A stretch of DNA of 64,000 nucleotides, from the NCBI GenBank assembly GCA_029961685.1, contig JARWKL010000009.1, forward strand, positions 27,777,208-27,841,207. Reading direction: 5' to 3'. Positions 45,826 to 60,600 of the stretch are shown here, in pieces. The position numbers and the translations under genes are program-made. The notes below the pieces were generated by a model that worked only from the letters and a program-made list of their open reading frames with translations, made no database searches and was not told where the DNA came from. Every line of letters begins with the position of its first letter. Within the stretch, counting starts at the first letter, position 1. This DNA is from Aristolochia californica (taxonomy: Eukaryota; Streptophyta; Magnoliopsida; Piperales; Aristolochiaceae).

Positions 45826-48353
45826 CTATTCCGTAAGGAGCATGGTAATTTCCCTCATGGATTCCGATACCTGCAATATTGAACACCCGCGTTAGCTATA
45901 AGAAATCAACACTAGAATGTGTAAGAGTCAGCTGTTTTTGGAGCATATACAACAAAACTTGAAAGTATTTAGCTGCAATTAGAGTATGATAGGCATTAGT
46001 TCCTTTTTGTCAGACATACTACTTGTTTGTACCTTTTGATCTCTTTCCACGGAACTAAAACCTGCATGTTCTGACAATATTTTAAATAAATCTCACAAGC
46101 ATCTTAATCCTTTCAAATTTCCACACCACTGTGACCTCCTAGTCCTACTATCCTCCAAACCAACAAACCAGTAGTCCTTAGATTGCTAGACAGCATGGTC
46201 AGAAGCATGTTTCTCAACCATATAGCAAGATATCTAATTCGAAAAACCTAAAACTAAGTTGTCATATCTATGAGAAAAAGAAAACAATGAATAAAACTAT
46301 TTACTTTTCAAAAGAAAATGAACAGGAAAGATGCAAAAATTCGGCTGAAATACTGTAAAAGATGAGCTACAGTAAGACATTTGCTTTCACATAGATCCTT
46401 AATACACCTACCACGAAACTTCCCTGGCTGATTTCTTAGCCTGTCAAAGGTAACAGGGTTAGGCTGGCAACCTCTAAAGGTAGATGCTCCGAGAAGATCC
46501 CCACATCTCTTAGAAATGAATAACATGTTGGGAACTCAACTGAATCCATACAACCAAAGGAAAACTTTTTTGCCCTTCTCTAATTGTTTATTTCAATGGT
46601 CACTACATTCTGTAAACATCTTTAAATTAAACCCATATTAGATACTGATCTGAGAAAAGAATCAGACTGTACAAGTAGATCATCTATCCCATGTTCTTCC
46701 TTATAGCTTATTATGCACTTCTAGTATTAATATTAGAACAAAGCCAGCAGACAAAGCAACAACAACTGCATCCGATCCAACATTCAGACTGATGGAAGGC
46801 AATAACTATAGGTGCCAACAAAAAGACAAACTCAACTTACATGAAAATCATGATTATCATGGTACTCAGCCATAAAGTTCTGTGCCATAATTCTAGCACA
46901 GCTTTTATGCTATAAATAGGTAGGATTAAACAAGCAACCCCCACATAGCAAGTGATGATAGTTTGGAAAAGCCACCCCCTTCCATGGTTACAGATTTGAC
47001 TGGAAATGATTCATTCAGAAAACAAATTTGGAGTTTTCTAACTAATCTGAAAAGGCCTATACAATAATTCTACTAATACTCACAGAACCAGTCACTCGTC
47101 AGAAGCCAAAGTCCCTGTACGCACACTAAAATGCACCACAAAAGCAAAGCACCAATGAACCTTGAAACCTTCATAAAGGCAGGTCAAGATTAGCCAAGTG
47201 CTGATAACACTTGAAGCGTGGAACTGATGATACTGACATATTTTAATCATCATAAAGATTTCAAGAGAAGCATGAACCGAGGACCGCATGTTAAAAATCA
47301 AGAAAATATGTGCCACAGCATGTTAAAAGTCAAGAACATGTGTTTATCGAAGAACAAAATGATTAGGCCATGTTTGTGAGCTTCTTCAGGGTTTTGCTCG
47401 CAGAGGTACGAAAGGAATGGAGGGAGATTACTTGGGTCATTTTTTTTTGCAAAATATCACGAATAAAGTACGACTTTATTTTAATCCAATAGAGTTAAGA
47501 GTTACATAAGCAACAGCAAAAACCAATTTGTCAATTTATCATAATGAAAAAAATTGATAACCTAGAAGATTATCAATTGATCCGATAAGATGTCAGGTCA
47601 AGCAAAACGGCCGTAGATAATAAGGAAGTCGGCACAGAGTAACTCCTCAAAGATCCGTCTAAACAGCGAGAGGACATAGTACCGCAGAAATATGGAATTT
47701 ATGAAATGTAAAAGCTAGAATAAATCGACTATTTACCAGAAAACAAACTAGACCGGAGCAATTAAATAAGCAAACAGAAAGAGTTAATTGGAACGAACTC
47801 CGCTCAAGTTCATTGTCGTCTTTTCCTCCCTTTCTGATAAACGAAGATATTTCCACCAAGAAGGGTGATTTCGCTAAACCACATATCAGCAATTGAAAAT
47901 CAACAGAAAGCGAAGGTGAAGAGGAAAAATCACCGATGCTTTACACGAGCGCACGGCCTCGAACTGGGAAACTCCAAGCTTCTTGGTAATCCAGCCAACC
48001 TGGAAGTAAATATAGTTGGAGGGTGGCAAATCGACCCTGATCTCGTCGACATCCAGCCAAAAGAACAGTTTATTCACCTCGATACCCTTGAGGTTCGTAA
48101 TGGATCCATACTTTAGCGTCCCGGAGATCCGTCGATCATAGTACACAAGATAGTCGAACTGGAGATAACAAGGCTTCTCCAACTCGACGAAGAACTTGCC
48201 GTCGTCGGTGAGGGAGTAGTTAGTGACAGAATCCGGCAGGAGACCACTGGGAAGTCCATACTGCGGGAGCAGTTCAAAAACGGTGGTCCCCTCAGAGACC
48301 GTAGCTAGGAAGTATAGAAAAAAGAAGCAGCAGGGAAGCAACATCTTCTTCAT
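45826..48353 (-). CDS. Secreted DUF538 family protein, two coding exons proposed
   Basis: DUF538 proteins are small plant proteins, often secreted and stress-responsive; their biochemical role is unsettled. The ATG at 48353 is chosen because it begins a signal peptide (MKKMLLPCCFFFLYFLATVS). Conserved segments follow: ELLPQYGLPSGLLPDSVTNY, LEKPCYLQFDYLVYYDRRIS, GTLKYGSITNLKGIEV, LFFWLDVDEIRVDLPPSNYI and FQVGWITKKLGVSQF. The large exon is 48353-47934 (140 codons). I propose a phase-0 GT donor at 47933 and a 15-codon last exon at 45870-45826 (VSESMREITMLLTE, stop) across a 2-kb intron, giving 154 aa. Without splicing the frame reads on to a stop at 47886. The domain is certain, the last exon inferred. 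Confidence 0.8.
45871..47933 (-). other. Proposed intron of the DUF538 gene
   Basis: Two kilobases with no domain on either strand. It begins GTGATT and ends TTGCAG in gene orientation. The short ORFs (46308-46526, 47092-47316, 47659-47892) have no recognisable motifs. Confidence 0.45.
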
Positions 48354-51300
48354 TTCTCTATCCAATCGAAATCCGCAGACGGGTTCAATCCTCAAAGAGA
48401 TTCTGGCTTTTATAGATAGAGTCAGACTGGCGACTCCAGACTCGAGAGAGAGAGAGAGAGCGTTCGTCGTTCGGATTTTGGCGTATCTATTTATGGCGCG
48501 AATGAGATACCTCATGAAACGGAGATCCTTCACGGCGGACTACTGAAACTCTTGCCTGAAGCGATCGACAGCGTTGATTTCCTTTTGAACGAGTCGCGAT
48601 CTTGATTGATTGGGCGTTTGATTCAAACCAACCGAGAGGCCCCTCTCATGTCTGGTAGTGAATTTGGTGAAATTCCAAATCCAGACCAAGAAAACGCTCC
48701 CCTCTTTCTTGCTTCCTTCTTTATATTCTTTACGGCGTCTTTTTTTATCATCTTTGGACTCCCAGCAACTCCTATTACAACTCCCGGATTTTTGATTGTT
48801 CAATTAGATGCCAAACATGCTAAACGGTTATTTCAGTCATCCGATCAATGATTATCTCATGGTCGGATGGCTGAGATAACTATTAATCATGATCGGATAG
48901 TAAAGATAGTCATTGATCATGATAGGACGATGCCTGAGATAATCATATTTTGTACCAAATAGTTTTTCGTATTGGATCAACCGTGTTCTTCTCCTCCTGT
49001 GGAGTAAACACAAATATGACCGTATTTGTTTTTCTTTTTTTTGGGTAAATAAGCATGGCTGGATTGGGGACCCATGCTCCATTATTCCATTCTGAATCCA
49101 GGCGAATGTCTGATTGTCACCCAAAACGCACCAGTAGGAAAATTAATCCTAGTTGGTATACTGGTTTAGTGACCGATTTTCAGTGAAAAGGACAAGAGAA
49201 AAGTAAGAGAATTAGACACACCAACCATATACTACGTTTTCACAAGTGTGTCCGTGTCCAATTATGTACAAACGGGTTCAGTATTTATGGTTGGGAGTTT
49301 TTAGCATTAAAAAAACAGGCTTGGGATAGAGCGTCGTGCATAAGGGTGGGCATCCACTCTGTGGGTCGGGGATGGGGTTGGAGAAAAAACCCTACCACGT
49401 TTTTTGTCGGGTTCAGGTTTCGCCAAACCCGACCGACCCATAGGGGTTGTTTACCTATAACATCCCTATTAAAAATTTTAATGGCATATAGAATATTAAT
49501 AAAATAACGTAATTTTATAATGTCACTTGGGGTATTGGTGGAAGTTTTTAATCTCATATTATTGTTTTCTTGGACATTAATACCCTAGTATTTAAAAATA
49601 AATACTGAAGTTTGTTTCTACCTATAGTTAAATTAAAGTTTCAAGTTAGGGCATTTATGGAATAAAAAATCGGATTTATTGAATTTTATAATATCAATTC
49701 GTTATTGAATCCAATAAAGTTCACAAATTATTTAAATTAAAAAAATTATTATTTTAAATTCAAAATAATCATTTAAAGTTTCTAAATATGTCATAAAAAT
49801 ATAAATTAGGGAAATTATTTTAAATTTAAAATAATTTACATTACAAATTTAAATAACAAAATATTACAAAATTAATTTAAACAACTAAGAAGTTGGCATT
49901 TTATAAATCCAAAGAGGAGGTTAAAGGATAAGTTAGGAGGGTCAATCGTTTTTTTTTTCATATTTAGATTAATATAATTCAGATATTAATTTTCTAATTT
50001 CAAGATAAGTTTATCTAAGGCTGTATTTGGAACATAGAATTGGAGAGAAAAGAAAAGGAAAGGAAGAGAAAGAAAAATATGTGTTTTTTTCTCTTATTTG
50101 GATGCCTGTGGAAAATGAGAGTGAAAATGGGAGAACCCTTTTTTTTCGACGTTTGCACAACTAAATAAATATTTAAAAACAAGAAAAAAATCAAAACCAA
50201 AAGACTTCTTTTCTTTGGCTTGAAACACCTTAGAATAAAACTCCATTTTGATCTTTCCCCACGAAGTTTTGAATGCTTCATCACTAAACTCAACACATCC
50301 CAGGTACAGGTTTCCCAATTGGGGTCAGCCGAAGGCCAGCGTTAACCTCTGCAGCTTTCTGCAAGTTTGGACATCACATAATATCATCCATCATTCCTTC
50401 CTTGCTTTCTCAAATAATTAGCAATATACCTGCAAAGCTTTCAGCAACTTCTTCAAAGGCCTGGACAGATGTAGCTCATAAATAGATTCAAAGTAATCAC
50501 TGCATAATCTAGTTTTAATCGCCTAGGAGACGAGTTTTAACAGTACAAAGCATACTGTTCTTCACCTGTCTAAAGAAGTTGCCAGTCTCGAATGGAATTC
50601 TTTTAATGTACAAAACCATATGAAGTTCATGCTCTGTATGGCTTTTCAATGACTCAGTTTGGCTGACAAAGATCTTGGGTACAAGGCAAAGAATAAAAGG
50701 GTATCAAAACCAGCAGGAAAAACCATTAAAAATTGCTTAATCAGTATTTGAAATAGCTCAATAAAGATCATCAACTTTCAACTATCAAGTTGGAACTTGC
50801 CTGGTTCTTAGTTGACTGAGCAGAGTTCAGCCTGAGATAGAAATCCTAATTCCTCCAAATGTTCAAAAAGGCTGATCAGTTAAAAGTAACCACCATTGGG
50901 TCAAGCAGATTGCTCCTGATACAACTGTATTCACAATTTGACATGGCCACACGAGAACCAATTTGGTTTCAAAATCAGTACAGAACCATGCATGTAGAAA
51001 ATGTAATAATTTGGAAAGAAACAGATGACACTGGGTAACTTGTCCGGGTTAGAAATCTAAAACAATTATGATTGAGAATAAACTTTGATTCAGGGGTCAC
51101 AAACTGTTTTTCAATCTGAGTTACAAGTACAATTTTCCTACGTAATTCTAGTATTACAACAGCAGCATAAGGCTGAGTTAAAAAGAAAAATTCTAAAAGG
51201 CTATAACCTCATCCAAAATGCAATTACCTCAGTTGGAGAATGAACCATTATCAATAATTGGCGCCAACTTCTCTACTAGCAAACACATCTAAAGATATAG

Positions 51301-51632
51301 CTTTTCAAAGCCCAGGTTACGCAGATCTTGTACATCAGAATAGTCAAACAGGCAATCCACCCTGTTGAACGAGAAAGAAAAAACTGCTAAGCCTTTCTAT
51401 CTCAGGTAATAGACTTCAAGAACGTATCTACCTATCTACACATCCTCAGCTCCTGCGCTCCCTTATAAACCAACAAATTATGAATACATCAGACGTGTTT
51501 GCTCCCATACGCCATCTCATTTGCTGGAGAGGAACTTAATAATGCCCCTCGTAATCTACCAAAATTTAGAGCTATCATACATTGCTTCGTAGAATATTAT
51601 CATACACCTTTCTTCAAAAAAAAAAAAAAACT
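48354..51632. other. Intergenic region between the DUF538 and DDR4-like genes
   Basis: The left end holds the DUF538 promoter and 5' leader, with a GA-run at 48450-48464. Around 49340-49450 is GC-richer sequence starting aagggtgggcatccactctg, reminiscent of a hAT-type miniature element but without a second end. About 49700-50000 is strongly AT-rich. At 50020-50130 GA-rich sequence occurs. The right end should contain the DDR4-like 3' untranslated region. No further gene is seen. Confidence 0.5.
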
Positions 51633-54600
51633 CTAGTTCACATCTTCATCTTTCATCATGGTGGTAGACCCATCTTCAAAACTAGTGCCTGGGGCAAGTT
51701 CATTTAGGTCAAGAAACCGTCTTTTCCGTACACCTTCAGCTTCTTGATTAGGTGGACTACTGACTTTTTCAAGAGGTTGACTTTCTTCTTTGTGAATAGA
51801 CTCAACACCATTAGACACAGACTGATCAACTTTCATTTCCTGATCCCTTTCTTCATCTTCTTCAGAATCATGGCTCTCCCCAGTATACTCCACATTATTG
51901 CTTGCATCTGAGTTCCCCTCAGACATAGTAGCCTTTTTGAGCCTTGCTGAATCAGTTTCAGAGTCTGACATCTCATACTGTCTGTAGTCAATGCGAGTCC
52001 GTGTGGCTCGCTTGCTTCGCCGAAGACCTGATTGAAGTTCATCAACAGATCTTGTTTTTGCTCCCCTCCTACGAGTAGGAACTTTTCTTGACCTTCGTGG
52101 TTCTTCCTCGTCTTCACTAACACTCAAAGAATCATCTTCTTCTTCTTCCTCATCTTCAGCATTTTCCTCCTCCCATCTATACTCCTCATCTCCCTCGGAG
52201 CTGCTCGACACCTTTCTCTGTTTCCTGCTTCTGAGATACGCATCATCATACACTGCTTCACCCACAATATCATCATCACTGTCAAAATCCGCTTCATTAT
52301 CAGAAACAGCTTCCACAAATTCCTTCTCTGAGTACCTTTGAGGTCTTTGCCTTCGCCGATTGCTACAGTTTGATCTTAAGCACAAAGTAAGGATAACTAG
52401 TAAATTAAATTATGAGAAGCAAATTAATAGGGAATAGAAACTATACTTGCGTTCTAGAAGTCCAGTTCTCTGTTCTTCATCAGTTTCATCGTGATCGGTT
52501 GACTTTGGAGATGGGGTACCATTTGATGCATGTTGAAAGCCTTGTTGAAGACCATTCCATCTGCTTCCATTGGAAGAGGCCTCAGGCTTTGAAATGGCTT
52601 CACGTTTGACAACTGCTTCAGGTGAGGTTTGTCTTTTCCTAAAATGTACAAGAATCACATGTGAACAGTAGCCATGCAATATATACAATATAATTGTGAG
52701 TAAAGAATAACATTCTCTCAGAAATATATAATTATGATATTATAGGCCCTTAAGCTTCTCTCAGTCATACACTCAAATATTAAGGCAAATGGAATTAGAT
52801 AATTGGTAATTACAGTCACATGCAGACACATTGTGCTTTTTCTTAACAAAAAAAAAAAACAATCACATGCATACACACACAACATGCAAACCATACACAA
52901 GAGTAAAAAGGGGATATCAATACAGTTTAACTCAAGGTGAAGAGTTGCATACTTGGTGATTTTTATGGCCTCATTTATTGACCGGTCATAATCATCTGCA
53001 AAATTGTTAAATAACCATTAGGAATCAAAGAGGCACACATGCTACTAAGAAAAGAGCAAAGGAAAGAACCAAAATTACAAAATGCAAGATTAAGAGGCAT
53101 GATCTATACAATATGCACATGAGAGTTACACAACTTTCATTTTCATCTTTGAAACTCAAAGGAAAAGAAGGCACACGCAATACAACAAGATAGGCACACA
53201 ACCATATACAAATTTCAAATTTAGTTATTAAAATTAGTAGCAACGAGTGCTCCTGTCATTTTGAATGACAGGAGCCTCTCGCCATTCAGAAAAAAAACCA
53301 CAGGAGCATCTTTCAGTTTGAATCAAAAGAACTACATGTGATCACAAAACGTTTCCATTATTATGCCATGCAATTCGTCTAACATCCAGAAGTTTTAAGT
53401 AAAATCATCAGAATCAAGGAGTTACATACAGATATTAGCAGGCATATAGAGTGGGGAAATGAGCCAAATATCCAGCCTGTTTCAAAAAATTTGGTCTTGA
53501 ATCAAAGGTGTCAATTTGACCCGTTTACCCTATTGTCCATTTACCATTTACCATTTAATAAATGGAAGAAAAAGTTACCCCAATAGGTAATCGAGTAATT
53601 TTACCCAATTACCTATTTACCAATTATTGAACAGAATAGAGACGTTTTAAGTGTTTTCCATATCTGACTACCCAATAACCCGGTAATATGCAAGGGCAAT
53701 TCAATAGTTTACCTTTTTTATTTTGTTTGAAGATGTGTAATTTCTATTAAAATCAGAACAAGCTTGTTACAGAGGGGCAAGTTCCTCAAGCCCCTAGGGA
53801 AATAGAATCCCCAACATAAATACAATATCTGGAAACACCTTCTTTAACTAATTTATCCACAAGACAATTGGCAAAGCGCAAGACATCAGTGCAAATAACA
53901 GTTAACCCTAACCCAAATGATTAATTTCGTCACGGTTTTCTGTTTCAGTTTAAGTATATTTGAGATATCACAAGGTTGTCAAAATTGGGGATATTTTATG
54001 ATTTTTAATACATCAGTAGCAACATTCTAGACTTTTTTTTTTGAAAATGATGTCCTAGGCTTTTCTATATATGATTATTTTATTTTTGTATAGCTTTTAG
54101 GATTTTTATAAATTTTATATAATTTTCATCATTGTTACATTTATTTACTTTTTTTTTTTTTGAGAAAAAGGTGTGAATATATTACTGAGAGAAAGAATAC
54201 AAACCTTGCTAATCAGGACCTTCCTCCACAACAAGATGTTGGAGAAAAACACCAAATTTAGCCTAAGTATCCGCTAAGTTATTAGCAAATCTAGGAATAT
54301 GATTCCACATACATTGTAATTGAGAAATTAAAGTACATATATCATCAAAAAGATCCCAATGGCACCAAGGAGGTTTGCATGTCTTCTATACCAATTGATG
54401 ACAACTTGAGAATCGCCTTCGACATATAAAGGTCCAACCATCCTCTAATGAAACAGTTTTAGGCCATGAAACAAACAAGACGACTTGGTTGTAGTTGAAT
54501 CTGATATCCCAATTGGCCCGGAAAAAGAGAAGAGAAAATTTCCTTTATTGTCATGAATAACCCCTCCATCTCCAACAGGCCCCGGACAACCTAACGCGCT

Positions 54601-57600
54601 TCCATCAAAATTCAGTTTGAAAAAACCAACCGGGGGAAGAGACCAAGTTTCAATAATCGGAGGGCGGGGGAGGTGAGACATTTTTGCAACAAGATCCCAA
54701 TTTTCTCGTATGTTGATTCCTTCGAGATTTTTAAATTCTTTTCTCATAAGAATCCAGGAAGTAACTTGCCCAACAATTCGGTTGCTAAAAATATTTTCAG
54801 AAAGAGATTTTCTATTAAACCTTCTGTTATTCCGTTCTTTCCAAAGGGCCTATATGATGTGACCAACGCAGCAAGAGATTAATAGTTTTCCAAGTAAAAT
54901 GGTATACAAGATAAACTATGCATAACCGGAACAGTATATGAAATAGCATACTCTGTTCCATCAGTTTACACTCCCATCTTAATTCCAAAGCCTGCACTTC
55001 TAATAATTTTGAGAACTTGCCCAAATCTGGGCATGGACCGTGCAAGCCTCTCACTCTCTTTTATTTTCAGAATCAAGAACTATATGCGCCATAATAGTTG
55101 TAATTCCACAAGTTTAATGCCCAAAATTTTATAAAACACCATTTTTGTATTTGGGTCACCATTGAACTCCAAGTAGTCTAATTATCAGATTTTAAAACCT
55201 GAAAAAGAACCCTTGATAGATTTGAACTCTCCCTAACAGTTCTTCATCTAGGGGTCTGATCAAGATAATTTAATATCAACAGTAGACCTAATCCAGGGCA
55301 CAAAAAAATCTTTTTTCTTTCTTGAATGTAAAAAAGAAAAAAGAAAAAAAAAACTTAGTAACATGACATACCGGTCATCAGTTTTGTTGCACTAGACCCC
55401 AGTCATCGCTTTTCCACCCTTTCTGTAATTGGGAGGTAAGATTCCCCACGCAATGTTGGGGAAGGGGCCAACCCCCTTCCCTCTCTCTCTGTAAGGGCGG
55501 GGAGAAGCCTCACCCTCTCCACCATTGCACGATAACAAGGAGGGCAGAGGCTCCTCTACGGAGACATCAGGGGAGGGGGGGTTGCTCTTTTCTTTGGAAT
55601 GACAGGGAAAGGATTCCCTATAATAACAACCATAAAGGAGCAAGGGCCCATCCTCCTTCCCTCCATCATTTTCCTCAGACCAGGGGAGACTTCTCCCCCA
55701 ATCCTTAGGTTTTTCTTATTCCCTTTGTAAAAATGGTGGTATGACGTTATACCAAGTCAACCGATGGTCAACCCTGGTTGACTAGGGTTTGACAGTACCC
55801 AGTCACCTCTCCAAGATACGCCAGCCATGAGAATTGAACCCAAGACAGCAAACTTATGTAGCCGCTGAACCTAAAGCCTAATCCACATCAAGACATCAGC
55901 CAATGTTTTATACATATATTACATGTCTAGGAAATGCAAGATTTATGCTTCACTGTGCAACAATCTGTACACAAAACAAAGCTCTTCACATCTTTTTGTG
56001 AGAAAAGCTCTTCAGATCTTTTAAAACAACAGTAATAGCAATTTCACACTTTTTTGCAATTCACAGTCGTGTGCCTATGTTTGATTGTTGATCATGATAA
56101 TGACTTTCCTTTAAAATGGTAATTGGTTTTTCCATTAATGTAAACATTATGAATGTTTTTTGCCAGAGAAATTTGGGATTGCAAAGGCATATGGCATGTG
56201 TTTGTTTGCACTGTTGGCAGCTTTATGTAAGCGTAACATTACGTAGAAAGCGTACAAGCATAGACAAATAAATACAAATTTTCAGCAAATATAGCCAGGC
56301 AAACAGGGAAAACATTGATCGGAGTTGCAAATTACAAATTTGGCATATAGGTTAATAAAAGCAACATGAAAAACAGAATATGCATGCACAGTGGTAGTGC
56401 CTTTTTGACTTCAGGAAATGAATTGTTGGATATTCTCATGCATTGCAGTATTCAGGTCATAGGACCAGTGGCTTCAATTGGGCTACACTACAGATGAGAG
56501 ATAGAAGACAAGAACATAAACGTACTAACGGAAATGTCCATGGTATTCTAGTTATCTCTCAGTAGCATCAAAGTAAAGGCACTAATGGAGCCTTGAAATT
56601 AGAGTTTTCAGCATCATTTCAAAAAAAAAAAAAAAAAAAAAATGGTGCCTTCAAGTCAAGAGTCAACGAGAATGCACAAAACCAGGAGATCGATATTCTG
56701 ATTCTCCTGTGTCATACATCTCCTACAAGGTTCTTTCAGTATAAATAGGTCAGTAGCAAATGTTTAAGAAAATAATGGAACATTAGTGGGAAAAAAACAC
56801 GGTAAAAGAGTTCCATACTAGGAGCCTTGACAGTGTCCAACCAATGTTTCTTAACAGAGTTATTCTACCCTCCAATTTGACCCATGACTTGGCCGGGTCG
56901 ACTCGGATTGGGGAGGGGGTCGATTGGGTCCGGGATTGGACTCGCCCCTTCTATTCAGGATGAGTCTCACTTATTGCTGGAATCATGAGTCCCTGACCCA
57001 ACTTAGGCAACCCGACCTGGGTTAGAGAGCCATGTTCTTAAAAGAGAGTATCCGCAAGATATCATATGACGGTATTCTGAAAGACTTCAAAAATTTGATA
57101 AACGTGTGATGCTAAAAAAAATCCTCCCAAATTTACAGATATGTCCCGGTTTATGAATATGTCCCTATTAGTTGTTTATTTTCTTTGTCATCCTGACAAA
57201 TACTCTTATTAACAAATCTTACCAAGAATAGCTGTGCTCTAATTATAATAATCCAGTTAAATGATTTCCCCAATTAACAAAAAAGGAAAGACCAAGGTTC
57301 CTAATAAGAATGACAAAAGGCAGCTGATGAAACCAACAACCAAACATGTCATGTGCTGAGGAAGTGGCTTTGCTAAGGCATAGATTATGACATTACATGT
57401 CCTAAAAATAGCTTCAAACAAAAACAAACAAGAAATTTTTTCAAAGGCAATGATTGATGAAATCCATACTAATTCTCTTACCAAAAGTATAAGTGACAGG
57501 TTTTCTGTCACGAAGAGAGCGTCCAGTAGCAATCCCATCCGGATTCAAATAGCTGTCAAGGAGCAGTGCTTGTCTATGTTGCTTTTTGAGCAGCCTCTCT

Positions 57601-60600
57601 TTCCTCTACAAAAATAATGGATACAGCATCAGATCTTTTATGTATAGCTCAATTCCACTTTTCCAGCCAAATGCAACTTTAGGCCACATCGATATGGATA
57701 CCTTATGTATTTTATCAACCTCCGGGATAATATCACTCTTTAACCTCTTTCCAAGTGCAGCCTCTGTCCTATTTTTACTTGATACAAGCTTCTCCTGCAA
57801 GTAGTGGACAAGATTAATAAAGAAATGCAGGATAAACATAACAACTTAAGATGCCTGGAATCCTTTACTCAGAGATGACACCTGTGAATTAACAGTCTAT
57901 ATAAAAACATACGTAGGCCTGAGTTTTCAATGAAGGGCCAAAAGTACAAATAGATAACTTTTTTGAAAAAGATGTATTAATAAAACGAGAGAAATTACAA
58001 AATTTGGGGAGGCAAGTCCCTTACAACCAGCGATTGTAGGGTAGCTCCCTTCCTGGCAAGCACATCTGCTGCCGAATTAGCGGATCTTGGAATGTGAGTC
58101 CAGATACAAAAAACAATTGAGGTAATTTCTAAGTACAAATAAATAACTTACTGATACTTCCAAGAATTCATCTAAATTGGTAGCAACTGTTTCCCATTGG
58201 ATGGATACAATCGGAATGGAGGGAGCCCCCTTACCCTTCCCTTTTTTTACATCAATTTTCCTAATTTCTCGATACAGGCGATGACCAACAACAGGATCGT
58301 CTTCATACCTATAGGATAACAAGTACTGCTTCAGCACATAAACTACTACATAAAACAGACTTAGACATAAGTTTCTGTTCAACTGAATGACTATAACAGA
58401 GACCAACAAGGAAACCACAAAAATAAAGGATCTTGGAAGCTTCCAAGCTCATGGTGGTTATTACCAGAAAGAAATTCCCTGTGAATCACCTCCAATCCGT
58501 TCTTTTCGGAATGTTGAGAGTAGTACTCCATGTTTTAAAGAATTGTCAATATAACTTCGAATGTCCTCTTGCTGCATAATGAGGAGCTTAAAATTCATAA
58601 GTGATGCACATCAAAGAACATAAAATATATAAATTGGTCTCACTGCCAAGCCATGTGCACGATCTTTATTTCTTTTGAAAGAATCTCTTTGCAAGATATA
58701 ATAATTCGAATAACAAGATTTAGTAGTGGAGTCTGGAGAAGAATGTAGAGATCATGATACCTCAACACGTATGTCACATAGTGCTTTCAAAATCTGTACG
58801 CGAGTCCCAGGATCAAGAATCTTGTATGTTTCAACCTCCACTCTTCACAGACAAACATCACAAACATATTAGATAAGATACTCTTACTTTGAATATGAAT
58901 AAAGCCCAAGCAATTAATTTTACTCACCCATGCGAGGCAACAATAGGGATGTCCCCTTCAGCAACCTGCAGAAAAAAATATAAAGGTCGAGCTACCTCAA
59001 GCTTAATGCGATATGGTGTTATCTGCATGCTCCACGAAAGAGAAATTAAGAAGTTCAACAATCACTCACCCAGTGCCACCAGTCCCTCAACTTTCGGCAT
59101 AATACTGTCACCCAAGTTGCTCGACCCAATGCCATCCGTGTAACAGGAGGAATTGCCTGAACAAGAAAACAAGATAAGTAGCTAAGTGTTTTTCTCTGGA
59201 TGTGATACACATGCCCTTTACTCCTTATACCCCTTGGTGAGACTTGATCCCAAAACATCGCACTAGAAACCCTCCCATATGACAATTCAACCAAGGCCCA
59301 ACCAAGGCCCAATCCATTCAAGTAAGCATTTTTTATATATATTTTTTTAAACAAGTAACTAAGCATTTGAGTGCTAAATCAGTGTATCTATTTTCTTTTT
59401 CAGACTAATTTTGCCAGTAAATGCAAATAGACTCTGCAACTGATTGGTTGTTGTTTTGTCCAGGATAGTTCCTTCAGGTTGTTGTTTTGTCCAGGATAGT
59501 TCCTTCAGGTCGACACCCAGCTTACAATTTTAGACAATCATTAGGACATGGACACCCATATATGCATAGTGCAATGTCATGGGTGCTTTTCAGATGAGAC
59601 ACATCATCCACAAACCCATACATATAAAAAAAATGTTAAGAAAAGCAAAAAAGCTATATACAGATTGCAGATAATATTTTTTAAAGCAGGGAGCAATTCA
59701 GTAACTATTAGCAGTAACATATCATTTACTGATGACAGACTGAGAACAACAAGAACATATATTTTGCTGGGAAGTAGAAAGACTTAAACAGAAATCAATG
59801 AAAAGATTTCTTGTTAACCTTCAACCGATATTCACTCAAGAACACAACCATGGTGCTCATTTTCTTTCTGACACCAGAAAACTCCCTTGTCAAACAGTAA
59901 AGAGTTGCCTTTAGATAGAATACAGAATAACATTGAAATATCAAGGCAAGGTGCAACCAATAAAAATTAGGTCCAAGTAGGTACACGTTCTCCTGCATTG
60001 CACCTCCTTCTTTAAATCATGAAAAGTAGCAATAGAAACCACAAAGTACATAATAAGAGAGCACATAACCTACCAAAATTTTGGTAGTTTTGAAACATTG
60101 ATATCTCTAACAAATGTAAAAACTAGGAGCTTTCCACTAGAAAACAGGTGAATGAAATTCTTGCATCCATTATAAAGTGATGAAAGTTCATCTTTTATTC
60201 TAGAATAGCTAGAGTTGCCTTGAGAATTTGATAATACGAATTTACATTTCCCACCAAAATAGACGGGCTCATGTATGGAATAAAGCTGATACTACTTTAA
60301 AAATCTGATGATATCCATGGCTTTTATTTTATTAAAACATTGCCACCGGCAAGACCATCGTATATCACTCCACTAGATATAACTATATCAGGCTTAATAA
60401 AAACAAGTAAATTGGCACGTTACAGGGACGAAAAAATCGAACTTTTTCCCACTTAATAAAGCAAAAAAAAAAAAAAGGTTTTTATTTAAAAGAAAAAAAA
60501 AAGTGTATATATATAAAAATAAAAAAAAAGTATTTTGATGACCAAATCACTGACCTTCAAAAGTGGTATATGAATGTCATCCAAAGTGTTGTTGGGAGTA

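Noticed and set aside
48223..48546. 107-codon plus-strand ORF
   Set aside because: Antisense shadow of the DUF538 signal-peptide exon and leader.
49300..49560. Miniature hAT-like element starting gggtgggcatcc
   Set aside because: Only one plausible end was found and no 8-bp duplication, so it is not listed as an element.
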